Source of the DNA: Candidatus Avedoeria danica
GTDB taxonomy: Bacteria > Chloroflexota > Anaerolineae > Epilineales > Epilineaceae
Direction: 5' to 3'
Length of the DNA: 64,000 bases
Assembly (NCBI GenBank): GCA_016703025.1
Contig: JADJCV010000002.1
Location: forward strand, 1 to 64,000
This document shows positions 48,420-55,097 of this stretch, piece after piece. The position numbers were made by a program, and so were the translations under genes. The stretch's first letter is position 1. Each line of letters opens with the position of its first letter. A model generated the notes under the pieces. It saw only the letters and a program-made list of their open reading frames with translations, made no database searches and was not told the DNA's origin.

Positions 48420-49602
48420 GCATGCGACGTCGTTCGGCGTCGCACTGAGCCCCGACGAGGTTGACGAACTTCGGCGCACCGTCTCGTCGGTCGACGTCCA
48501 GCCGACGCCCGGTCTGCGCCATCGGTTCGACGTGCGGCCGGGTGCGACGGTTGGTATCGTCCGGCTGGGCGACTTGTCCGTCGAGATCCAGCCCAAGTTG
48601 CCGATCCGGCGGTTGCTCTTCCTCCTGTCCTACCTCGTCGACCCGAAGGGCTGGCGTCCGGACGAGACGGAGGTGGACGAAGGCGCCGATCTGTTCGAAG
48701 CGGTGATCCCGGCGTTCGCGTTCCAGGTGTACCGTGCCCTGCGGCGAGGAGTGCTGCAGGGCTACCGGACCGAAGAGGATGCGCTGTCCGTCGTCCGCGG
48801 CCGCGTGCGCTTCGACGATCAGATCCGCCGGCGATATGGCCGAACGCCGCCGGTCGAGGTTCGCTACGACGAGTTCACGGAGGATATCGAGGCGAATCGG
48901 TTGATCAAGGCCGCGACCAGGCGGCTCCTCCGCCTTCGGCCCCGGTCGCTGGCGTCCCGGCGGTCCCTGGCCGGAATCGAGGTGGCCTTCGCCGCGGTCT
49001 CCGACGTGACGTATCGAGCGCGCGATCTGCAGGAGATCCCGTACAACCGGCTGAACGCACATTACCGACCGGCCGTGGAGCTGGCGCGACTGATCTTGCG
49101 TGCGACGTCGCTGGAGGTCGGCCACGGCGCGGTACGCGGGATGGCCTGCCTATTCGACATGAACGTCGTGTTCGAGGACTTCGTCGTCGTTGCGCTGCGC
49201 GAGCAGCTTCGCCTCTCGACCCATACCTTCCCACAAGGCGCCAGCGGACATCGACTCTGCTTGGACAACGACCGACGGATTCGCCTCGAACCCGACATCT
49301 CATGGTGGGAAGGCGAGCGGGCGGTGTTCGTCGGCGACGTGAAGTACAAGCGGACGGCTGACGCACTCGGGAGGAACGCCGACATCTACCAGGCGATGGC
49401 GTACGCCATAGCGGCTGACTTGCCCGGCGCCCTGCTCATCTACGCCGCGGGGGAGCGGGAGCAGGGGGTACATAGGATCATCCACCTGGACAAGGTGATC
49501 GAGGTCGTGACGATGGATCTGAACGCAAGGCCGGAGGTCGTGTTGGGGCTGGTTCAGGCGATTGCAGAGCGGATCCGGGCCTTGCAGTCAGCGCAGGGCT
49601 AG
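48397..49602 (+). CDS. mcrC: McrC-type nuclease subunit of the McrBC system
   Basis: 401 residues from GTG 48397, overlapping mcrB by 23 nt in another frame. An N-terminal beta domain (LREHATSFGVALSPDEVDEL, GATVGIVRLGDLSVEIQPKL) that binds the McrB ring is followed by LLFLLSYLVDPKG. The central part reads VVRGRVRFDDQIRRR and EFTEDIEANRLIKAATRRLL. The PD-(D/E)XK nuclease is complete: RIRLEPDISWWEGERAVFVG then DVKYKR, giving the Asp, the Asp/Glu and the Lys. AGREADIY-like LGRNADIYQAMAYAIA closes the domain. With McrB it should cleave modified DNA after GTP-driven translocation. Last gene of the cassette. The 170 nt after it contain nothing recognisable. Confidence 0.92.
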   Translation: MRTLRLREHATSFGVALSPDEVDELRRTVSSVDVQPTPGLRHRFDVRPGATVGIVRLGDLSVEIQPKLPIRRLLFLLSYLVDPKGWRPDETEVDEGADLFEAVIPAFAFQVYRALRRGVLQGYRTEEDALSVVRGRVRFDDQIRRRYGRTPPVEVRYDEFTEDIEANRLIKAATRRLLRLRPRSLASRRSLAGIEVAFAAVSDVTYRARDLQEIPYNRLNAHYRPAVELARLILRATSLEVGHGAVRGMACLFDMNVVFEDFVVVALREQLRLSTHTFPQGASGHRLCLDNDRRIRLEPDISWWEGERAVFVGDVKYKRTADALGRNADIYQAMAYAIAADLPGALLIYAAGEREQGVHRIIHLDKVIEVVTMDLNARPEVVLGLVQAIAERIRALQSAQG

Positions 49603-49773
49603 TCAAGCGATTGAGCCGCGTGCCGTAGCCGCACGACAACGCGCTGCAACGCTGGGCAACGTCGGCGCAACGATGACGACCCTGCGCAACAGCAGATCGT
49701 CGCGCCGCCTCCTTTCGGCGCATTCCACCCGCAAGGACGAACGCCTTCCTTGCCCGCACCCGACAGTCTGGCA

Positions 49774-50010
49774 ATGCCCTTCTCCACCCCCCTCGAACTC
49801 GGCCTCGACACCTTCGGCGACGTCACCCTCTCCCCCGACGGCGCTCCCTCCTCCACGCCGAGGTCCTCCGCAACGTCGTCGCCGAAGCCGAGCTCGCGGA
49901 CCGCCTCGGCCTCCACGTCTTCGGCGTCGGCGAGCACCACCGCGCCGACATCGCCGTCTCGGCGCCCGAGGTCGTCTTCACCCCGATCGCCGGCCGCGCG
50001 GCGCTGCCAC
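49774..50010 (+). pseudogene. Fragment of a luciferase-like (LLM class) flavin-dependent oxidoreductase
   Basis: ATG 49774 opens MPFSTPLELGLDTFGDVTLS then PDGAP; near 49850 one C is missing from a CCCC run. In the next frame the match continues as LLHAEVLRNVVAEAELADRL, GLHVFGVGEHHRADIAVSAP, EVVFTPIAGR, the classic N-terminus of LLM oxidoreductases with the GVGEHH motif. After about 50010 similarity stops abruptly, so only the first 80 of about 340 residues remain. The downstream HU-like gene is intact, so this is a genuine truncation and not a window edge. Confidence 0.8.
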
Positions 50011-50190
50011 AGCCGTTAAGCGACGGTTTCGCCCCCCCAGCGTCGGCTGCGCGGCGGTCGCGCGGCGGTTTTGCGGCGTTCGGACGGGCCGAAAGGGCGC
50101 TACGCTCTGGCCACGCCCGCTCGGCTCATCGAATCGTCGATGTCACACCGAACCTCAACCGCGGGCATCGCCATCCCAGGAGGATCATCG

Positions 50191-50610
50191 ATGGCAACGT
50201 TGCTGCAGGCGATCGCTACGTACCGCCCCCGGATCGTGAACTCGCGGACGATGGAGCTTGGCGAGCTGGCGGACCATCTGGCCGTCGGGACGCTCGTCAC
50301 CGCGCCGATCGCGCGGATGGTGCTCGAGGAGCTCGGGCGGCAGGCGCTCCTCCAGGGGCGGGCGGGGATCAAGATCCGGCTGCCGGGGATCGGGCTCATC
50401 TCCCAGGACCTGCGGATGGACGGGACGCCGTTCCCGGTCATCCGGCTGGACAAGGACCTCCGGGGCGGGCTCGCCGACCGCGATGCGTTCCACGCCGACA
50501 TCAAGCACCGCGAGATGATCGCCGTGCCGCTGGCGGCCTACAAGGCGCGCTGGGACGCCGACCACCCGGACGATCCCGTGATCCTGACCGACCAGGAGCG
50601 CGCGGCGTAG
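50191..50610 (+). CDS. HU/IHF-like DNA-binding domain protein
   Basis: 139 residues. The ATG at 50191 follows AGGAGG by 7 nt. The pattern ATYRPRIVNSRTMELGELAD, HLAVGTLVTAPIARMVLEEL, RAGIKIRLPGIGLISQDLRM and DRDAFHADIKHREMI fits the HU-IHF-like fold seen in short bacterial proteins with an RLPG strand. The first helices resemble the HU dimerisation core. No partner genes. Probable role is DNA binding or nucleoid architecture; this is inferred from fold similarity only. It has its own terminator at 50733-50769. Confidence 0.55.
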   Translation: MATLLQAIATYRPRIVNSRTMELGELADHLAVGTLVTAPIARMVLEELGRQALLQGRAGIKIRLPGIGLISQDLRMDGTPFPVIRLDKDLRGGLADRDAFHADIKHREMIAVPLAAYKARWDADHPDDPVILTDQERAA

Positions 50611-50732
50611 CCCGCACTGGTCCGCCGGGCGGCCTGCAATCGAGCCCGTGTGGACGGGCGCAGGCGCCGGACTCACCGCTTGAGAGGGCGATCCGATCGA
50701 CAACCCACGATGCCATGACCGGCTCTCCGGGG

Positions 50733-50769
50733 GCGGGGCGACCTACCAAGGTCGCCCCGCTCTCGTTTT
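50733..50769 (+). terminator. Intrinsic terminator after the HU-like gene
   Basis: Perfect 11-bp stem GCGGGGCGACC (50733-50743) with GGTCGCCCCGC (50750-50760), loop TACCAA, followed by TCTCGTTTT. It lies in the 442-base gap 50611-51052. The rest of that gap has a TATCCT box near 50951 followed by ATCGCC, a candidate promoter for the M23 gene, and short GTTCACTTCGAAGAGTGAAG palindromes near 50851. Confidence 0.85.
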
Positions 50770-51052
50770 GCACGTCCGTCGTGCGCGCGGAGGTGTGGGT
50801 GGATACCGATCACCGCGTGCGGAGAGACCGTTGATCCCGCGACGGGAAGCGGTTCACTTCGAAGAGTGAAGCCGTTCGACGAGCGAAGGGAAGGCTACAC
50901 GTTCGAAAGCGAACGACTCATCCGTCGGGCGCGTTCAGGGGTGCGCGGCGGTATCCTATCGCCGAGTCGTGACCGCCATCGCGACCACCCGTGACGCTGC
51001 CGTCGCCCGCCGGCGAACGAGACCTCATCCGATCGCACGAAAGGAAGCCCGC

Positions 51053-51679
51053 GTGCCGAAGCGCCGCCGACCGCTCGCCGTCGCCGCGTTCCTCCTGTTC
51101 GCCCTCGCCGGGTGCGATGCGTTCGGGTTCGGCGGGGCGCAGTCCGCGTTGACGTACCGTCTGCCGTACGCGGACGGGACGGAGGTGGAGGTCACGGCGG
51201 ACGCGGACACGCACGATCCGCCGGGGGCGTACGACATGCGGGCGTTCGGGGGCTGGGGGCTGCGGCGGTACCGCATCGTGGCGGCGCAGGCCGGGGTGGT
51301 GCGGCACATCGTGGACGACGGGACGAAGGTATGCTGCGACGGGGACTGCGCGAACAACTACGTCTGGATCGAGCACGCGCGCGGGGAGTGGTCGAAGTAC
51401 GCGCACATGGCGACGGGCTCGGTGACGGACGACGCGGGTCTGGCGGTCGGGGACGAGGTGGAGGCCGGGACGTTCCTGGGGTTCGAGTCCGACGTCGGGC
51501 GGGCGTGCGGGGTGCACCTGCACTTCGAGGTGGGGGTGCCGGACGATCCGGCCGCGCCGCTGTACGACGAGGTGGGCGGGTTCCTGGACGGGGCGCGGGT
51601 GGTGCCGCGGTTCTGCGGGGTGGAGGGGGAGGTGTTGTACGAGGGGGACGAGGTGGAGGCGGAGGGGTGTGAGGCGTGA
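51053..51679 (+). CDS. M23-family peptidase-like lipoprotein
   Basis: 208 residues. GTG 51053 is chosen because AAAGGAAG lies 7 nt upstream and the product then starts with a lipoprotein signal VPKRRRPLAVAAFLLFALAG with Cys next. A longer in-frame start at 50969 would place 28 residues before it. The LytM/M23 fold: THDPPGAYDMRAFGGW (first His and Asp), VVAAQAGVV-like IVAAQAGVVRHIVDDGTKVC, YVWIEHARGEWSKYAHM, VEAGTFLGFESDVGRACGVH then LHFEV, the H-x-H zinc motif. Likely a peptidoglycan endopeptidase on the outer face of the membrane. Cys-rich loop CCDGDC is unusual. Confidence 0.8.
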   Translation: MPKRRRPLAVAAFLLFALAGCDAFGFGGAQSALTYRLPYADGTEVEVTADADTHDPPGAYDMRAFGGWGLRRYRIVAAQAGVVRHIVDDGTKVCCDGDCANNYVWIEHARGEWSKYAHMATGSVTDDAGLAVGDEVEAGTFLGFESDVGRACGVHLHFEVGVPDDPAAPLYDEVGGFLDGARVVPRFCGVEGEVLYEGDEVEAEGCEA

Positions 51680-51756
51680 TGCGGGGACTCAGGCGTTCCC
51701 GGATGCACGTCGCTCCCTGCCTGTCACACGGCCAGGTGGTCCAACCTCCATTGATC

Positions 51757-52473
51757 CTATGGCGCCGCACCCTTTCCTTCTGCTTGCTCGTATTCGCGCA
51801 GGCAGTCATGCAGTGGATGGCCCTGGTCGTAGATGCAGTCACAGAAACGTAGGCAGTCGTCCGGATTGCCCTTGCCCTTGCACATGTTCGTGCACTCGGG
51901 CTTCATGTTTCCGGGCCGGATGTCGTACATGAATTGATTGACGACGACGACGGAACCCAGCGCCGCGAACACGCATATGAAGAACCATGCCGGGAACTTG
52001 CTGTTCTTGTCTGGGACGTAATCGACTTCTTCGCGACGCCTGAACGGCAACACGTGGCTAAGCCGGTCATAGTCCCAGACCAGCAAGAACACATTCGCCA
52101 ACAGCATGAACGTCGCGATGCGGGTTCCTTCGAACCGGACGGCATAGGTCAGGACACAGATGTTCAGCATGATGGGGAAGTAGACGAGCGCGCCCAGGAG
52201 CGCCGTTCTCGGAATGAGCAGGAGAACGGCCGCCGCCAGCTGGGCAACGCCAATGAATGTGTAGTAGTAACCGGTCAGGTGCAGGGCGTCGAAGTAGTGG
52301 CCTAGCGGATGATTGGGGGGCAGGCCGGTGAACCGTTCGCCCCTCAGCTTCACGATGGCGGATGGGATGAAGCCGAGCGCGAGCGCGATGCGGCAGAAGA
52401 CGGCGAAGTAGCGAGGCCACTTGTTGCGCTTTAGGTCACCGTACAGGCGGTCAATGTCCATCAGTTGGCTCAT
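51757..52473 (-). CDS. DoxX-like membrane protein with Cys-rich C-terminus
   Basis: 238 residues from ATG 52473; 52461 is an equal alternative, and neither has a clear ribosome-binding site. Four or five membrane helices with DoxX-like strings: FCRIALALGFIPSAIVKLRG, HPLGHYFDALHLTGYYYTFI, GVAQLAAAVLLLIPRTALLG, FPIMLNICVLTYAVRFEG, WFFICVFAALGSVVVVNQFM. After the last helix is a soluble tail with six cysteines (PECTNMCKGKGNPDDC, then RFCDCIYDQGHPLHDC), which could bind metal or form disulfides. Function unknown. Transcribed convergently to the M23 gene. Confidence 0.7.
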   Translation of the reverse strand: MSQLMDIDRLYGDLKRNKWPRYFAVFCRIALALGFIPSAIVKLRGERFTGLPPNHPLGHYFDALHLTGYYYTFIGVAQLAAAVLLLIPRTALLGALVYFPIMLNICVLTYAVRFEGTRIATFMLLANVFLLVWDYDRLSHVLPFRRREEVDYVPDKNSKFPAWFFICVFAALGSVVVVNQFMYDIRPGNMKPECTNMCKGKGNPDDCLRFCDCIYDQGHPLHDCLREYEQAEGKGAAP

Positions 52474-52526
52474 GGGTCGCAGGTAGCGAGACGGGCAGGG
52501 TCTTTTTGGCACACGCTCCGAGATGA

Positions 52527-53476
52527 GCCGGCTGGACGCTTACGGTCGACGCGTCCATCGCTGCCAAGGCCGAGTTCGAGTACCTTTACCACCGGCCGTA
52601 CCAGGACAACAAGACCGTCCGCGTGGCCGGCCCGTTCACCGTGGACAGCCTCAGCCCGCACCGCGTCCTGGGCGTGGACGAGGACGACGAGCTGATCGAC
52701 GCCCTCAAGGACGGTACGTCGGGCTTTGGCACCGAGTGGTCGTTTCCGCGGATGATCCTGGAGATCCTCAAGACCGCCGGCGTCCAGCAGGCGCACAAGG
52801 AGGACCGGATCAGCTTTACCTCCATCAGGGCGTGGCCCGGCGAGTACATCAGCGGCGAGGGACGGTACATGGAGGGCGCCGTCGAGAAGCGCGCGGCGAT
52901 CTTCATCGGCCCCGAGTTCGGCACCGTCCAGCGATCGGACCTCGTCGCCGCCGCGCGCGAGGCGGGGGACGGGGGGTTCGACGTCCTCATTGCGTGCGCC
53001 TTCAACTGCGAGGCGCACACCACGGAACTCGCCAAGCTCGGCCGCATCCCGATCCTCAAGGCCCGCATGAACGCCGACCTCCACATGGCCGACGACCTGA
53101 AGAACACGGGCAAGGGCAACCTCTTCGTCATCTTCGGCGAACCCGGCCGCCCGACATCACCCTGCTGCACGACCCCGACGACCGCCTCCGCGTCCAAATC
53201 AACGGCGTCGACGTCTTCAAGCCCCAGACCGGCGAAGTCATCAACCCCGGCGCCGACGGCATCGCCTGCTGGTTCATCGACACGGACTACAACGAGGAAT
53301 CGTTCTTCGTCCGCCACGCCTACTTCCTCGGCGCCAACGACTCGTACAGCGCGCTGAAGACGACGCTGAAGGCGGAGATCGACGCGGACGCATGGGGGAC
53401 GCTGCACAGCGATACGTCGCGGGCGTTTGGGCGGCCGGGGAGGGAGAGGATTGCGGTGAAGGTGTTTCGGGTGTGA
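52527..53476 (+). pseudogene. C-terminal remnant of a DNA methyltransferase (type III Mod-like)
   Basis: An open frame without a start (preceded by TGA 52524) carries AAKAEFEYLYHRPYQDNKTV, RVAGPFTVDSLSPHRVL, GFDVLIACAFNCEAHTTELA, KLGRIPILKARMNADLHMAD and DLKNTGKGNLFVIFGEP. At about 53147 an 8-nt insertion shifts the frame; in the new frame follow DITLLHDPDDRLRV, GIACWFIDTDYNEESFFVRH, AYFLGANDSYSALKTTLKAE and AVKVFRV to the stop. These are the C-terminal strings of site-specific adenine methyltransferases found with type III restriction helicases. The catalytic N-terminus (DPPY, FxGxG) is absent. A second dead restriction locus in the window. Confidence 0.8.
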
Positions 53477-53520
53477 GGGAGGTGCGCATCGCACGGCACC
53501 ATCGCCTGTCTGTGCAAGCC

Positions 53521-53761
53521 GCCCCAGATGCCGGCACCCCGACCTGACGACATCCATCCGCGTAGGGGCGACGCGAACGCGTCGCCCGCAGGCCGTTCGT
53601 TGCCCCAACGCCCTACGGCCCACACCAGACACGCACATGCGCGCCGCCCCCGGATTCCGTGCGGCCGAGGCGTTGTGTGGGGCGGGCGGCCTGCGGGCGA
53701 CGCGTTCGCGTCGCCCCTACGCGGGAGGTTGTCGTCAGGCCACAGTGCCGGCATCTGGGGC
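53521..53761. repeat. 241-bp palindromic (REPIN-like) element
   Basis: Arms 53521-53594 and 53688-53761 are inverted copies matching at 67 of 74 positions around a 93-nt centre. The innermost part GGGGCGACGCG-AA-CGCGTCGCCC is itself a hairpin in each arm. The centre contains CAACGCC and GGCGTTG as another weak inverted pair. The GCGTAGGGGCG head is shared with the repeat at 6757. It lies between the methyltransferase remnant and the nucleotidyltransferase fragment and overlaps the region where the latter's start should be. Confidence 0.85.
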
Positions 53762-53767
53762 GTACTG

Positions 53768-53932
53768 TGCCGGGCATTCCGGGTCCTCCGGCTGGACGTG
53801 TTCGGGTCGGCCGCTCAGGGCACTTTCCGCGCCGAGTCCAGCGATCTGCACTTTGTCGCTCGCTTCGATGGCACCCGTGACGGCGATTACGCCGAGCGAT
53901 TCTTTCACTTCGCTGAGGCGCTGGAGCGCTAG
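53768..53932 (+). pseudogene. Fragment of an MNT-type nucleotidyltransferase (antitoxin MntA-like)
   Basis: In frame with a TAG at 53930: FRVLRLDVFGSAAQGTFRAE, SSDLHFVARFDGTRDGDYAE, RFFHFAEALER. This is the N-terminal part of minimal nucleotidyltransferases with the GSxxxG motif; the catalytic SDLD reads SDLH, losing one metal ligand. There is no start codon because the palindromic element abuts it, and the C-terminal half is missing or out of frame. No HEPN partner remains. Dead fragment. Confidence 0.7.
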
Positions 53933-54024
53933 GGCGAGTTCCAGTCGGCCTATCACGATCCCTGAGAGTCCGCCGCGGCAACCGGACCTGTGGACTGCAT
54001 CCGCACGGCCCCCGACCGAATGAT

Positions 54025-54054
54025 TTGCGTGACCGCCGCCCAACGCACTACAAT
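54025..54054 (+). promoter_or_regulatory. Predicted promoter of rplI
   Basis: TTGCGT (54025-54030) and TACAAT (54049-54054), 18 bp apart, then CGCCCG. The -10 and following CGCC resemble the mrcA and mazG elements. The leader to the rplI ATG would be about 40 nt, long enough for the AGAGG at 54090-54094. Confidence 0.6.
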
Positions 54055-54100
54055 CGCCCGCTGATCTATCGCTGTGAGTGGTCGCTGTAAGAGGTTCCCC

Positions 54101-54685
54101 ATGCAAGTCATCCTGAAGACGGACGTCCCGAAGCTCGGCCAAGTGGGCGACCTGTGCAAGGTCGCCGGCGGTTTCGGCCGCAACTACCTGCTCCCGCAGG
54201 GCTTGGCGATCCTGGCCACGCCGGGCGCGCTCAAGCAGATCGGCGACCTGAAGCGCGCCGAGACGCGCCGCCAGGACCGGCAGCGCACCGAGATGAACGA
54301 CCTGGCCGCCCAGATCGGCCGCCAGGCCCTGACGTTCAAGGCGCGCGTCGGCGAGACCGGGCGGCTGTACGGCTCGATCACGGCCACCGACATCGCCGAG
54401 GCGCTCGAGGCCCAGCTCGGCTCGCCCGTCGATCGCCGCAAGATCGTCCTCGACGACACGATCCGCACGCTCGGCGACCACAACGTGCCGATTCACCTGA
54501 TGCAGGGCATCAACGCCATGATCAAGGTGACCGTCGAGGCGGACGGCGAGCTCGTGCCCGACAAGCCGACCGAGACCTCGGTCGAGGACGATGCCTGGGG
54601 CAAGGTGACCGTCACCGACCTGGGCGACGACGACGACGACGAGGACGACGAGGGCCGGGGTCGCCGGGGTCGCCGGGGTCGCTGA
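54101..54685 (+). CDS. rplI: 50S ribosomal protein L9
   Basis: 194 residues; ATG 54101 with AGAGG upstream. The N-domain MQVILKTDVPKLGQVGDLCK and VAGGFGRNYLLPQGLAI is the L9 signature. The connecting helix (KQIGDLKRAETRRQDRQRTE) and C-domain (LYGSITATDIAEALEAQL, HNVPIHLMQGINAMIKVTVE) follow. About 45 residues are added beyond the usual 148, first acidic (DLGDDDDDEDDEG) then basic RGRRGRRGR, with gtcgccggg tandem repeats in the DNA. Not in the common rpsF-ssb-rpsR-rplI order: it stands alone after a region of fragments. Confidence 0.95.
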   Translation: MQVILKTDVPKLGQVGDLCKVAGGFGRNYLLPQGLAILATPGALKQIGDLKRAETRRQDRQRTEMNDLAAQIGRQALTFKARVGETGRLYGSITATDIAEALEAQLGSPVDRRKIVLDDTIRTLGDHNVPIHLMQGINAMIKVTVEADGELVPDKPTETSVEDDAWGKVTVTDLGDDDDDEDDEGRGRRGRRGR

Positions 54686-54725
54686 CGCGGCCCCACCGCG
54701 CCGGACTTGGGTGAGGTGGGCAGCC

Positions 54726-55097
54726 ATGGACGAATCGACGTCGGAACGGGTCGTCCGCTTCCTGGTCGACCACGCGCGGTGCGACCAGTGCCGCGGCGCT
54801 TACCACGTCGAGAACGTCCACGTCCTGCACCAGAGCGGTGACCGCATCTGGGACCTGGCCGCCGTTTGTGAGCAGTGCTACGGCATGGCGCTGATCCGCG
54901 CCGTCGTCAAGAGCGAGGACGGCCAGATCCACACCGAGCCCGTCGGCGAACTCTCGAACGCCGAGCTGCGCCGCTTCCACCGGCTGCGGCCGATCGACCG
55001 CGACGACGTCCTCGACGCGACGGCCTTTCTGAGCGACTTCGACGGCGACTTCGAGCGCTTGTTCCAGAGCGGCGAAGCGGATGGGGTCGACGGATGA
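54726..55097 (+). CDS. Small protein with two CxxC zinc-ribbon knuckles
   Basis: 123 residues from ATG 54726. CDQC (about 19-22) and CEQC (about 49-52) sit on hairpins (ARCDQCRGAYHVENVHVLHQ and WDLAAVCEQCYGMALIRAVV) and could bind one zinc ion. The C-terminal half is helical and acidic (ELRRFHRLRPIDRDDVLDAT, FLSDFDGDFERLF). Family not recognised; no catalytic motif. The stop overlaps the next gene's start (ATGA), coupling it to the SpoIID-amidase protein. Confidence 0.7.
   Translation: MDESTSERVVRFLVDHARCDQCRGAYHVENVHVLHQSGDRIWDLAAVCEQCYGMALIRAVVKSEDGQIHTEPVGELSNAELRRFHRLRPIDRDDVLDATAFLSDFDGDFERLFQSGEADGVDG

Noticed and set aside
54640..54684. Tandem GTCGCCGGG repeats at the rplI end as a functional array
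   Set aside because: Only about three short copies, fully explained by coding for the basic RGRRGRRGR tail.
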